Numbered from the stretch's first letter, positions 1-6,963 are shown. The stretch: DNA of 21,888 bases from a virus (IMGVR_UViG_3300048015_000368:1-21888), one strand, 5' to 3'. Notes: generated by a model from the letters alone, not told the origin. Translations and numbers: made by a program.

Positions 1-102
1 ATCAACAGCATCGCCTCCGGCGGCTCGGCCCGGTCGATCAACACCCGGGCGCTGATCGAGGTGCTGCAGGCCGTGGCGCGCGAGCGGGGGCTGAGACGGT
101 GA
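1..102 (+). CDS. 3' end of an unidentified gene
   Basis: The frame is open from the first base and ends at TGA 100-102, giving a 33-residue C-terminus that finishes ALIEVLQAVARERGLRR. The last half is a probable amphipathic helix rich in Arg, Leu and Ala. The start lies outside the window, so length and domains cannot be judged and I do not recognise the family. It lies upstream of the terminase genes on the same strand, where phages often keep small regulatory or replication genes, but that is only context. Confidence 0.4.
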   Translation: MNSIASGGSARSINTRALIEVLQAVARERGLRR

Positions 103-115
103 GGCGCGCGCGCCC

Positions 116-376
116 TTGACCATCCTGCAGCCGGGGCCGGACGCCACCGGCGACCCGCGCTGGGGCGATGTTGCCGCCCTCAAGGCGGACATGGCGAAGC
201 TCGGCCCCTCTGTGCTGACCAGGCTAAGCAACCGAAACCTGGCGTGGATTTGCGCGCCCGACTCCGCGGATCAAGCGTTCGGGGAAGACAACATCGCCGA
301 TCTGCCCGTGCAGGGTTGGCCGGCCGGCTCGACATGGGGCGACGTTGGCGGCGGGTATTTCTGGGGCAGGAACTGA
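116..376 (+). CDS. short hypothetical protein, possibly a truncated N-terminal fragment
   Basis: This is an 86-residue frame with only a TTG start available (116); an internal ATG at 191 is the alternative. Its composition is that of a real protein, with Trp, Gly and Asp well placed, for example GWPAGSTWGDVGGGYFWGRN at the C-terminus, rather than the Arg-rich text of out-of-frame GC-rich DNA. It stops abruptly at 374-376, where the overlapping frame becomes a Sel1-repeat protein. That suggests a broken or fused gene: an N-terminal fragment cut at the join. I do not recognise the family, and no ribosome-binding site supports the TTG. Confidence 0.35.
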   Translation: MTILQPGPDATGDPRWGDVAALKADMAKLGPSVLTRLSNRNLAWICAPDSADQAFGEDNIADLPVQGWPAGSTWGDVGGGYFWGRN

Positions 377-795
377 GCATCGTAAAGCCCCTAGCCGAGG
401 CAGGCGACACCCAGGCCCAGGTCATGATGGGCAATATGTACGCGTTCGGTCAGGGTGTGAAGAAGAACGAGGCCACCGCTTTGGAGTGGTACAGTCGATC
501 GGCGGAAGCGCAGGACGCCAGCGGGCTTTACGCCCTGGGCATCATCTATGGACGGGGGCAAGGCGCGCCCCAGGATCTCGTCAAAGGCTACATGTACCTT
601 CGTCTGGCGATGGCTGCCGACGCGAAGCCGAACCAGGGGACGTTTTCGGTCCGTGGAAATCTCAGGCATGTAAAGTCGCTTATGACGCCCCACCAGATCG
701 CCGCAGGCGACAAGGCGGTCGCGGACTGGCGCGCCGCGCTCGGCTTGCCGCCCTACGTCCCGGCGCCCGAGCCGAAAAGAGATTACTCCGATTGA
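244..795 (+). CDS. Sel1-like repeat (TPR-type) protein, 5' end uncertain
   Basis: From about base 370 the frame reads as Sel1-like repeats. One unit contains LAEAGDTQAQ then MMGNMYAFGQGVKKNEATAL, and a second contains LYALGIIYGRGQGAPQDL; both carry the Sel1 alternation of small residues, LG..Y..G.G and a following A..W/Y helix. Sel1 repeats fold as paired helices and act as protein-binding scaffolds. The tail after residue 140 is a shorter helical region ending in a Pro-rich segment. The GTG at 244 begins with about 40 Arg-rich residues that look out of frame and overlap the 116-376 frame, so the true start is probably later (ATG 423 or 426) or was lost. No signal peptide is visible. The protein may be host-derived cargo rather than a virion part. 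Confidence 0.55.
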   Translation: MDLRARLRGSSVRGRQHRRSARAGLAGRLDMGRRWRRVFLGQELSIVKPLAEAGDTQAQVMMGNMYAFGQGVKKNEATALEWYSRSAEAQDASGLYALGIIYGRGQGAPQDLVKGYMYLRLAMAADAKPNQGTFSVRGNLRHVKSLMTPHQIAAGDKAVADWRAALGLPPYVPAPEPKRDYSD

Positions 796-937
796 TCGGA
801 GGCTTCCCGGGATATTGCATTCTGGGAAAGGCGCCGAGCGGCGCGCCAACAGCTGCAGTTGCGACCGCAACAGCATCCTTGGCGAGTTCTGGAACAGGAC
901 CGCTCGCGTGAAATCCGTTCGATATTCGGAGGTAGAG

Positions 938-1285
938 ATGGCGGCCACAGGCGGGCGACCGCGAGGAACCGTGACGGCGCCGCCGTCGCCAGAGGCGCCC
1001 CAGCCTGAGGCGGGCGAGCCCGCCGCGCGGAAGGCGACGGTCGGAGCCCCTCAATTCCGCCGGGCCGCTCGGGGCTATGCGTATGAGGCGTTAGGCGCGC
1101 TCGCGGAACTGATGCGAAGCGCGAACTCTGAGGCCGTGCGCGTGTCGGCCGCCAACGCCCTGATCGACCGCGTCTACGGCCGTCCGCCTGCGGCCGCCAA
1201 GGCTGGGGACGGCCCCAAGGGTTCCGACGATGTCGGCCCCCCCAGGAGGGTGACCTTTCAATGGCTCGATCGGGAAACATCGTGA
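938..1285 (+). CDS. terS: probable terminase small subunit
   Basis: 115 residues from ATG 938, chosen because GGAGGTAGAG lies directly before it; longer versions start in Arg- and Cys-rich text. Residues 1-40 are Pro-, Ala- and Gly-rich and probably disordered. The rest contains a helical block, ALGALAELMRSANSEAVRVS then AANALIDRVYGRPP, a pattern common in phage small-terminase proteins that recognise pac DNA and present it to the large subunit. It overlaps terL by 25 bases, and terL's ribosome-binding site lies inside this gene, so the two are probably translationally coupled. Assignment rests on that block and the position; no DNA-binding domain is obvious by eye. Confidence 0.6.
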   Translation: MAATGGRPRGTVTAPPSPEAPQPEAGEPAARKATVGAPQFRRAARGYAYEALGALAELMRSANSEAVRVSAANALIDRVYGRPPAAAKAGDGPKGSDDVGPPRRVTFQWLDRETS

Positions 1286-2535
1286 TCCCCTATTCGCCCC
1301 GGCCGGCCTTCGACGGCTTTCATGGGCGGATGGAGCGGTGGGCCTGTATCGTGGCCCACCGCCGGGCGGGCAAGACGGTGGCCGCGGTCAACGACCTGAT
1401 CCGCGCGGCCATGCGCTGCGATCGCTCTGAGCCTCGTTTCGCCTATGTGGCGCCCTTCACCAGCCAGGCCAAGGACGTGGCCTGGAGCTACCTGGAGCAA
1501 CACGCCGCGGCCGTGCCCGGCGCCTCGGCCAGCGTCTCGGAGCTGCGGGTCGATCTGCCCAACACGGCGCGCATCCGGCTTTATGGGGCGGACAACTACG
1601 ACCGCCTGCGGGGCATCTATCTGGACGGCGTGGTGCTGGACGAATTCGCCGACATGGACCCCCGCGCCTGGTCGCAGGTGATCCGGCCGGCGCTGGCCGA
1701 CCGCCAGGGCTGGGCCGCCTTCATCGGCACGCCCAAGGGCCGCAACGCCTTCTGGGAGCTCTATGAGCGGGCCGCCGCCTCGCCCGACTGGTTCGCCCTG
1801 CGCCTCAAGGCCTCGCAGACCGGACTGGTGTCGGCGGCGGAACTTGCGGCGCTGAAGGCCGAGCTGTCAGCCGACGAATACGCCCGCGAGATGGAGACCA
1901 GCTTCGACGCCGCCGTGGCCGGCGCCTATTACGCCGAGGCTCTGACCCTGGCGGACGGCGAGGGGCGTATCGGCCGGGTGGCCCACGATCCGGCGGCCGA
2001 GGTGCACGCCGCTTTTGACCTCGGCATCGGCGACGCCACGGCCGTGTGGCTGGCCCAGTTCGTGGGGCGCGAGATACGGCTGATCGACTATATCGAGAAC
2101 AGCGGCGTGGCCCTGGACTGGTACGCCCGCGCCCTGCGCGAGCGGCCTTATGCCTATGCGCCGTTGATCCTGCCGCACGACGCCCGAGCGCGAGAACTGG
2201 GCACCGGCAAGAGCCGAATGGAAATGCTGCAGGGCTTGGGCTTCGCGGTGCGGATCGCCCCGCGGCTGGCGCCCTTGGACGGCATCGAGGCCGTCCGGCG
2301 CCTGCTGGCCCGCACCTGGATCGACGCGGGCCGCTGCGAGGCGGGGCTGCGGGCCCTGCGCGACTATCGCGAGAAGACCGACCCCAAGCGCCGGGTGAGC
2401 CTGGGCCCCCTGCACGACTGGACCAGCCACCCGGCCGACGCCCTGCGCTACCTGATGACGGCCTATGAGGAGCCGGAGGTTGGACGCAAGGCGCGAGTCG
2501 GGGAGCGGGGGCGGGGCGGGGGGTGGATGGGGTAG
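1261..2535 (+). CDS. terL: terminase large subunit (packaging ATPase/nuclease)
   Basis: A 424-residue packaging motor that threads DNA into the prohead and cuts it. The N-terminal ATPase has a Walker A-type AHRRAGKT (residues 32-39), an adjacent FAYVAPFTSQAKDVAW segment, a Walker B VVLDEFAD with D127/E128, and the coupling motif FIGTPKG near 155. The C-terminal RNase H-like nuclease shows its first acidic residue in HAAFDLGIGDATAVW (D253) and the last in HPADALRY near the end. ATG 1261 is preceded by AGGAGGGTGA at ideal spacing. The length is typical, and both active centres look intact. The last ~15 residues are Gly/Arg-rich and could be an extension acquired where the accessory island begins. 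Confidence 0.93.
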   Translation: MARSGNIVIPYSPRPAFDGFHGRMERWACIVAHRRAGKTVAAVNDLIRAAMRCDRSEPRFAYVAPFTSQAKDVAWSYLEQHAAAVPGASASVSELRVDLPNTARIRLYGADNYDRLRGIYLDGVVLDEFADMDPRAWSQVIRPALADRQGWAAFIGTPKGRNAFWELYERAAASPDWFALRLKASQTGLVSAAELAALKAELSADEYAREMETSFDAAVAGAYYAEALTLADGEGRIGRVAHDPAAEVHAAFDLGIGDATAVWLAQFVGREIRLIDYIENSGVALDWYARALRERPYAYAPLILPHDARARELGTGKSRMEMLQGLGFAVRIAPRLAPLDGIEAVRRLLARTWIDAGRCEAGLRALRDYREKTDPKRRVSLGPLHDWTSHPADALRYLMTAYEEPEVGRKARVGERGRGGGWMG

Positions 2536-2615
2536 GGGCCTGTCCCGAATGCGGCCGTCATGAAGCAGAGGATGACGCCGAAGCCTCGCGCACGCTCGGC
2601 AACCGTTTGATACGC

Positions 2616-3005
2616 CGGCTTCTTGGCGTGCACGTCGGGGGCGCCCAGCAGCCAGAAGGCCAGATTGGCTTTGAGGAACAGGCGCTGATCCGCGACCGCC
2701 CTAACGCTGCCGGCGAGCAGCCTAAGGATGGCGGGCGCGCCGGGGCCGCCGTCGCTTTCGTATTTTCGCGTCCAGGGCACGGACAGCGCCTGGCGGCAGT
2801 CCTCCTGGCGCACGCGGATCAGGCGGTGATTCGGGGTGATCAGCCTGTCGAAGCGCTCGAAGATCCGGACGCGCTGCCCGTCGAACGTCGCCATTTCGAC
2901 GTTAGCGGTCGGCAGGCCGAGAGCGGCAGCCAGCGCGAGGCGCAGGTGTTCGTTCTCCACCGAGTGGGACAGATCGGAGCCGTTGGGTAGGCGCCCGATC
3001 CACAA
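2616..3005 (-). pseudogene. hipA: hipA toxin-kinase remnant
   Basis: Read on the minus strand, this matches the central part of HipA-family Ser/Thr kinases: LPNGSDLSHSVENEHL, FDGQRVRIFERFDR, RLIRVRQEDCRQALSVP and the helix FLKANLAFWLLGA. HipA is the toxin of HipBA modules. The N-terminal third is absent, and the frame stops resembling HipA just after the catalytic loop. That loop, typically of the form GATDGHAKNFS, here reads GAPDVHAKKPAY, losing the Gly before His and the metal-binding Asn. The open frame runs on by chance to 2463, inside terL. No hipB is visible. It is opposite in strand to the phage genes, so it is a dead fragment brought in with the island. Confidence 0.8.
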
Positions 3006-3025
3006 GTTCCTACTGTGTTCTTTTC

Positions 3026-3049
3026 TTGACTTGAGTCCTCTGTCACAAT
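3026..3049 (+). promoter_or_regulatory. possible promoter for the first leader-protein gene
   Basis: TTGACT at 3026-3031 and CACAAT at 3044-3049 are separated by 12 bases, within the short spacing used by Caulobacter sigma-73 promoters. It lies in a short AT-richer patch just before the leader gene at 3104. The -10 match is weak. Confidence 0.3.
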
Positions 3050-3084
3050 CTCAGGATGGTCGGGGCGCTGCGGGACCGGCCGAG

Positions 3085-3208
3085 CGCTCGGCAAGGAGGG
3101 AACATGGCGGCGAATGGACACCGGACGGCGCGAGCCGACGCTTCGCCAGAGACCATAGAGGCGCATATGGCCCGCCGGCGCCAAGAGCAGGCGGACGCCG
3201 GCCCCAGG
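3085..3208 (+). repeat. direct repeat copy A: leader of island gene 1
   Basis: These 124 bases match 4860-4983 without gaps at 107 positions (about 86% by hand count). The repeat starts before the ribosome-binding site and covers the first 35 codons of the gene at 3104. Beyond 3208 the two sequences are unrelated. Confidence 0.9.
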
Positions 3209-3697
3209 GCCATGGCGGCGCCGTCTTGGGCCTGGGGGCGATCGGGCCGATGGAGGGCGCCCTGGCGGCGGGGCGCGGCGACGGGGGGCGTGGCGGGCGC
3301 TGCGTTCCTTCCTCTGGGGCCGGCGCGCGCGGGCGCGATCAACGCTTCAGTCATGTCTGTCGCCCAGGACGTCTTTAACGGCCGCCCGATTTCTACGGAG
3401 CGTGCAGGAGAAAGCGCGATCTTAGGCAACCTTCTTGGTGGGCTGGCTGGCGTTTGGGGCCGCGCCGCCTCGAATAGGCTTTCCTCAAAAGCCAAGGGCA
3501 GGCTTGGCGAAGCCTTGGGCGACATGAGGAGCACAATCAATGGCGAGCGCAGAGTTTGGGCCCCCAAGACGCGCGACCCCTTGAGCACGACGAACAAGAA
3601 AGACTATTGGTATCCGGACGGCAGGAGCGGTCAGAAACGTCTTGAAGACAAGTTTGGGGTGGGCGCGGAACTCTCACCACGACAGATTCGGGCGTAA
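3104..3697 (+). CDS. leader-type putative polymorphic toxin, interrupted by a stop codon
   Basis: 197 residues from ATG 3104, behind AAGGAGGG. Residues 1-35 are the leader shared with the gene at 4879. Residues 40-60 are Trp/Arg-rich, while another frame over the same bases gives a natural Gly-rich hydrophobic stretch (AVLGLGAIGPMEGALAAG), so two compensating indels are likely. A Gly-rich, weakly hydrophobic region (about 100-120) follows. The C-terminal part, KGRLGEALGDMRSTINGERR then YWYPDGRSGQKRLEDKFG, resembles the end modules of polymorphic nuclease toxins; E181-D182-K183 could be the ExK of a PD-(D/E)xK fold. TAA at 3695 then stops it, but the frame continues in sensible protein to TGA 3817, so the stop is probably a nonsense mutation. 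A candidate immunity gene follows 31 bases after that TGA. The toxin role is inference. Confidence 0.5.
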   Translation: MAANGHRTARADASPETIEAHMARRRQEQADAGPRAMAAPSWAWGRSGRWRAPWRRGAATGGVAGAAFLPLGPARAGAINASVMSVAQDVFNGRPISTERAGESAILGNLLGGLAGVWGRAASNRLSSKAKGRLGEALGDMRSTINGERRVWAPKTRDPLSTTNKKDYWYPDGRSGQKRLEDKFGVGAELSPRQIRA

Positions 3698-3848
3698 GCG
3701 GTGTTGGGTCCGAAGTTCCAGCTCAATAGTTTCCTGCCGTCCGACATCGGCAAGATTGCTGCCGTACCCGCCGCGGCAGCGGCGTCACCGATCTTCGGCG
3801 GTCAGCGAGGGCGATGACGTCAATTCTGTCCTGACGGGAGGTAGAGAA

Positions 3849-4844
3849 GTGGGGCTTGTCCTCAGTTGGGTCGCCGTCCATGGGCGCGAGATGGCCAGTG
3901 TGTTGAGTCAGCTCGGTTTGGTCGCTTTCGGGGAAACGAGCGATGAAGCGGCTTCGGATTATGGCTGCGCCGAACTTGCTGGGGGCTGGCTGGTCGTAAC
4001 GGCGACGAAAGGCCGGATCGAGCTCGCCCAGGCGCTTCAGACCCTGTCCGCCGATGGCGCCGCCCTGGGCGGCGAACTCAGTGAAATCGTGATGGTCAGC
4101 CGGCTGTGCGCTTTCGAAGCCGGCCGCTTGGTCTGGTCCGTCACTCATGACCCTGACCGAGATGGCGTCGAGGTCATCGGTTCGCCGCCGCCTCAGCTGG
4201 AGATGATCCGGCGGCGTCTGCAGGCAGAACAATCGGCCGCCCCGGGGGCGGACTACATCTTCGATGTCCCCCTTGAGCTAGGGGATGCCCTTTGCGGCTA
4301 TCGCCCTGGCAGAGACAATGCGCCCGTCTGGACCGTCCTTCGCAAGGCCGGCGCGCCATCGGCTCGGGGCTCAGTCCGACCGTCCGGATCGTTGTCGGCG
4401 GCGATGAGGAGCGAGCTTGTGCCTATGCTCCAGGCCCTGGGCTGGGACATCGAAGGCGATCTGGAGCGCACGGCTTCCCCATCCGGTTTCTTCCGCGCCT
4501 CACGAGAAGTGGCGGGCTTCAGGCAAGTCTTGTGGTTCGACTTTAAGCAGGCCGAGGAGACTTATCTAATCGTCAATTACTCTGTTTGGGACGTCGGGTT
4601 GGACCGACCCATCCTTTCGGGCCGGGGCGTGCGGCCGCCCGATCGTCGATCACCGTGGAACCGGTTCTTGGATCTGGCCAAGCCTTCCCCGGCTCACGAG
4701 GACCCCGTCGCCGCTGCTATCAGCGGCGCCTGCGAGGAGATCGAGGCGATCGACCGCTTCTTGAAAACGGGCGAACGGGGGCCAAGGGTCTATGTCGAAG
4801 GCGGCTTGGCCAAGGACACATGGCCGAGCTTGCCGGAACATTGA
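3849..4844 (+). CDS. two-part putative immunity/partner protein
   Basis: 331 residues from GTG 3849, preferred because GGGAGGTAG lies 5-12 bases ahead; the longer frame from 3642 overlaps the leader gene and begins in poor text. The protein is soluble and acidic with no signal peptide or membrane helix. Residues 1-170 (CAELAGGWLVVTATKGRIEL, then WSVTHDPDRDGVEVIG) form one alpha/beta domain. A short Ser/Gly linker leads to a second domain with MRSELVPMLQALGWDIEG and VLWFDFKQAEETYLIVNYSV, which recalls DUF4304-like small globular proteins. Position right after a toxin-like gene suggests immunity, and two domains could mean protection against two toxins. I do not recognise either half with certainty. 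Confidence 0.6.
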   Translation: MGLVLSWVAVHGREMASVLSQLGLVAFGETSDEAASDYGCAELAGGWLVVTATKGRIELAQALQTLSADGAALGGELSEIVMVSRLCAFEAGRLVWSVTHDPDRDGVEVIGSPPPQLEMIRRRLQAEQSAAPGADYIFDVPLELGDALCGYRPGRDNAPVWTVLRKAGAPSARGSVRPSGSLSAAMRSELVPMLQALGWDIEGDLERTASPSGFFRASREVAGFRQVLWFDFKQAEETYLIVNYSVWDVGLDRPILSGRGVRPPDRRSPWNRFLDLAKPSPAHEDPVAAAISGACEEIEAIDRFLKTGERGPRVYVEGGLAKDTWPSLPEH

Positions 4845-4859
4845 GGCGGCCCCGGAGAT

Positions 4860-4983
4860 CGCTCGGCAAGGGGGGAAGATGGCGGCGGATAGACAACCAG
4901 CGGCGCGAGCCGGCGCTTCGTCGGAGAGCATAGAGGCCCATATGGCGCGCCGGCGCCGAGAGCAGGCCAACGCCGGCCCCAGG
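4860..4983 (+). repeat. direct repeat copy B: leader of island gene 2
   Basis: Second copy of the 124-base leader block at 3085-3208, including the ribosome-binding region, start codon and first 35 codons. Mismatches are scattered and many are synonymous or conservative (N/D, T/S, Q/R), as expected for two once-functional copies rather than a fresh duplication. Confidence 0.9.
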
Positions 4984-5202
4984 TCCAAGGCGGCGGCGTA
5001 CGAGGCCTATCGGGCCCCGATCAGGACGGGCCAAGACTTGCGGCTCGCACAACCTTCGGACGTCGCAGCCTATGGCGCGCGCCTGATGAATGCCCGCCGG
5101 CCGAAGCCCGGGCGGCAGATCGTTCGGGTCCCTCCAATTCAGGATAACGGTATTCGCAACCAGCCAACGCCGGCCCGGACCTGCGGGGCATCCGGTGGCT
5201 GA
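4879..5202 (+). CDS. second leader-type protein with a different C-terminus
   Basis: 107 residues from ATG 4879, behind AAGGGGGGAAG. The first ~35 residues (SIEAHMARRRREQANAGPR and neighbours) repeat the leader of the gene at 3104; the rest (AYEAYRAPIRTGQDLRLAQP onward) is unrelated. No catalytic motif is visible. The last ~20 residues read poorly, while the +1 frame over the same bases gives GPAGHPVAEVEKQVRRR and ends in a TGA that overlaps the next ATG (ATGA, 5227-5230). A frameshift near 5150 may therefore have displaced the original end. It starts 34 bases after the previous partner gene and is followed by another partner gene. Constant leader plus variable end is the pattern of toxin delivery families, but activity is unknown. 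Confidence 0.5.
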   Translation: MAADRQPAARAGASSESIEAHMARRRREQANAGPRSKAAAYEAYRAPIRTGQDLRLAQPSDVAAYGARLMNARRPKPGRQIVRVPPIQDNGIRNQPTPARTCGASGG

Positions 5203-5226
5203 GGTCGAAAAACAGGTTCGTCGGCG

Positions 5227-5766
5227 ATGAACGACTATCCCTTCGCCTTTCCGGTCGTAGCGGTCGGACCGGCATTCAGCAAAGATAATGACGAATACTA
5301 CGGCAACGACGTCGTCTGGTTTCGCGCCGATGACGCTACAATGCAATCTGACGTGGCCTTTAACTCAAGTATCCATGGGTTTGCATCCTGGCTCCTGTTT
5401 GACGATCACGGGATGTGCTGGCTCATCAGGGGTCTGACGGTGGTGCGGCCGAAACCAATCGGCTGGAAGTCCTGGTTTCGATCTTCGAAAGATTCAAAGG
5501 AAACTAAGGGGAGCTGCCGGCTGAGGGTCGATCGGCTCTGGGACGCCGGCTTCGAGGAGGCGCGCCGCCGCGTCTGCGACGCCTATGCCAACGAGCGCAA
5601 TCTTGTCTGGGAATGCCTCGCCACCGATCGAAAGCTGGAATCTCCCGAGGAGGAGCGGGCCGCGATCGACGGCGAGGTTCAGAGGTTGGCCGAGGCGAAA
5701 GACATGAGCGAACTGATCGACCGGCTCCAGGACCTCAGCGACCGGCGGGAGGCAGAAGCGCACTAG
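5227..5766 (+). CDS. hypothetical partner/immunity candidate of the second leader protein
   Basis: 179 residues from ATG 5227, with an aromatic-rich alpha/beta first half (WFRADDATMQSDVAFNSSIH, then FASWLLFDDHGMCWLIRGL). From residue 125 to the end it is a highly charged helical region (EEERAAIDGEVQRLAEAKDM, IDRLQDLSDRREAEAH) that probably forms a coiled coil. No signal peptide or transmembrane segment is present. It is codirectional with the leader gene, 24 bases behind its stop (or overlapping it if the frameshift proposed there is real). I do not recognise the family; an immunity role is inferred from arrangement only. Confidence 0.55.
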   Translation: MNDYPFAFPVVAVGPAFSKDNDEYYGNDVVWFRADDATMQSDVAFNSSIHGFASWLLFDDHGMCWLIRGLTVVRPKPIGWKSWFRSSKDSKETKGSCRLRVDRLWDAGFEEARRRVCDAYANERNLVWECLATDRKLESPEEERAAIDGEVQRLAEAKDMSELIDRLQDLSDRREAEAH

Positions 5767-5934
5767 GCGCCGCGGAACACGGAAAACTTAGCTTTTTAGC
5801 GAACCCATGTGGAGATGGTCTGAGTGAGACAGGCCACTGAACCTGCCACAGAGACGCGCAAGCGGCTTTGCGGGCCCTCAAGCTAACCCATTGACCTCAA
5901 AAACCTTCTTTTCGGAGCAGACACTAACGCCCTA

Positions 5935-6243
5935 ACGCCGGCGCACCGCGTCCCCGAAGAACACCGCCGCCTCCCGCCGCGCTTCATCAGAAACCGCCGT
6001 GTGGCCGCCCTCAAAGGCGCCCGCGCTTGGTCGAATTCCTGGTTGATGAAGGCGGCGATGGCGGCGGGCAGGGGCTCGGCGCCGAGTTCGCGAGTGACCG
6101 CTTTGCGGGCCAGTAGATCGTGGGTCAGCGCCGACGCCTCGGCGGGCGAGTCGCATTCGGCCATCAGGGTGGGGACGTGCGTCGGGGCGACCGCCGAGCG
6201 CCCGTTCAGACGCAGTTCAACAGCCGCTTCAACGCCTTGCCTA
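5935..6243 (-). pseudogene. frameshifted 3' remnant of an unidentified gene
   Basis: On the minus strand the sequence reads as ordinary protein: GVEAAVELRLNGRSAVAPTH, ECDSPAEASALTHDLLARKA, IAAFINQEFDQARA. It then must shift frame near 6025 to continue as FEGGHTAVSDEARREAAVFF and GDAVRRR, stopping at about 5935. A stop codon lies directly upstream (about 6243), so the 5' part is missing. I cannot name the family. The 160 bases between the previous gene and this remnant hold nothing I recognise. Confidence 0.45.
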
Positions 6244-6290
6244 AGCCGCTAACGCAGCCCTCGCGAGCAGAACAAAGAATGAACATAAAC

Positions 6291-6319
6291 TTGACGGCGC
6301 GGGCAACGTCCCATAGACT
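6291..6319 (+). promoter_or_regulatory. promoter for the third island pair
   Basis: TTGACG (6291-6296), a 17-base spacer, then TAGACT (6314-6319), preceded by an A-rich stretch. This is the best promoter-like sequence in the window. It would leave about a 100-base leader before ATG 6424, and suggests that the next two genes can be expressed in the lysogen independently of the late operon. Confidence 0.5.
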
Positions 6320-6423
6320 TTGTTTATCCCAAACAGATGCGGCGAGAGTAACCCGGCTTTCCAGTCAACGCGGTCGGACGTCATAGGGCTAACCAAGGCA
6401 ATCGGCGACAAAACGGAGATCCG

Positions 6424-6963
6424 ATGAGCGACGCCTGGAACTACAGCGCCAACACGGCAGACGCGCCTGATACAGATTTTGACTCGGCGGCGACGCCCAA
6501 TCCGATCCAGCCATCGGGCGGCGGTCAGCCCGGCGTGCCGATTGCCGGCGCCGCGGGGTGGCGTGCGGGCGCTTTCGGAGCGGGCGGCGGGCTGTTGGGA
6601 TTGATCAAGGTCGCAGACAAACGACCCGTGCAGCCCTCGGGCGCGCTCCCGTCTTATGAAACCGATAGCTGGCGATGGAATGATCCTGATGCGGTCGCTT
6701 ACGATCTGGATCGAGCGCAAAGATCGCTGGGCGAATCCCAGGGATTGGCGAACGCGCTTGAGGTGTTCGGCGGCCTCCAGAACTTGGCCGGCGTCGGCAC
6801 GAAGGGGCTGAAGGCCATCGGGCTCCTGACGGACGCACCCTTGGGGCTGGCCGGCTTCGCCTACGGCGCTTATCTTGGACACGTCGAAACGCCCCGGTTG
6901 CAGGGGCAGGTTCAAGCCCTCCAGCGCCGTCTCGACCAGCTGAAGGGCCAGTCTGGGACATGA
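6424..6963 (+). CDS. glycine-rich hypothetical protein, possible effector
   Basis: 179 residues from ATG 6424, with GGAG 7 bases ahead. Residues 1-35 are acidic, Pro/Asn-rich and disordered. Residues 36-63 are a Gly/Ala-rich amphipathic or membrane-inserting stretch (VPIAGAAGWRAGAFGAGGG, then LLGLIKVA) with small-xxx-small spacing. The middle is polar, and a second Gly-rich hydrophobic segment follows at 137-152 (DAPLGLAGFAYGAYLG). The C-terminus is a charged helix (LQGQVQALQRRLDQLKGQ). Glycine zippers of this kind occur in membrane-active peptides and some bacteriocins, but also in virion proteins. It overlaps the next gene by ATGA, so the two are translationally coupled. Function not recognised. 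Confidence 0.6.
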   Translation: MSDAWNYSANTADAPDTDFDSAATPNPIQPSGGGQPGVPIAGAAGWRAGAFGAGGGLLGLIKVADKRPVQPSGALPSYETDSWRWNDPDAVAYDLDRAQRSLGESQGLANALEVFGGLQNLAGVGTKGLKAIGLLTDAPLGLAGFAYGAYLGHVETPRLQGQVQALQRRLDQLKGQSGT

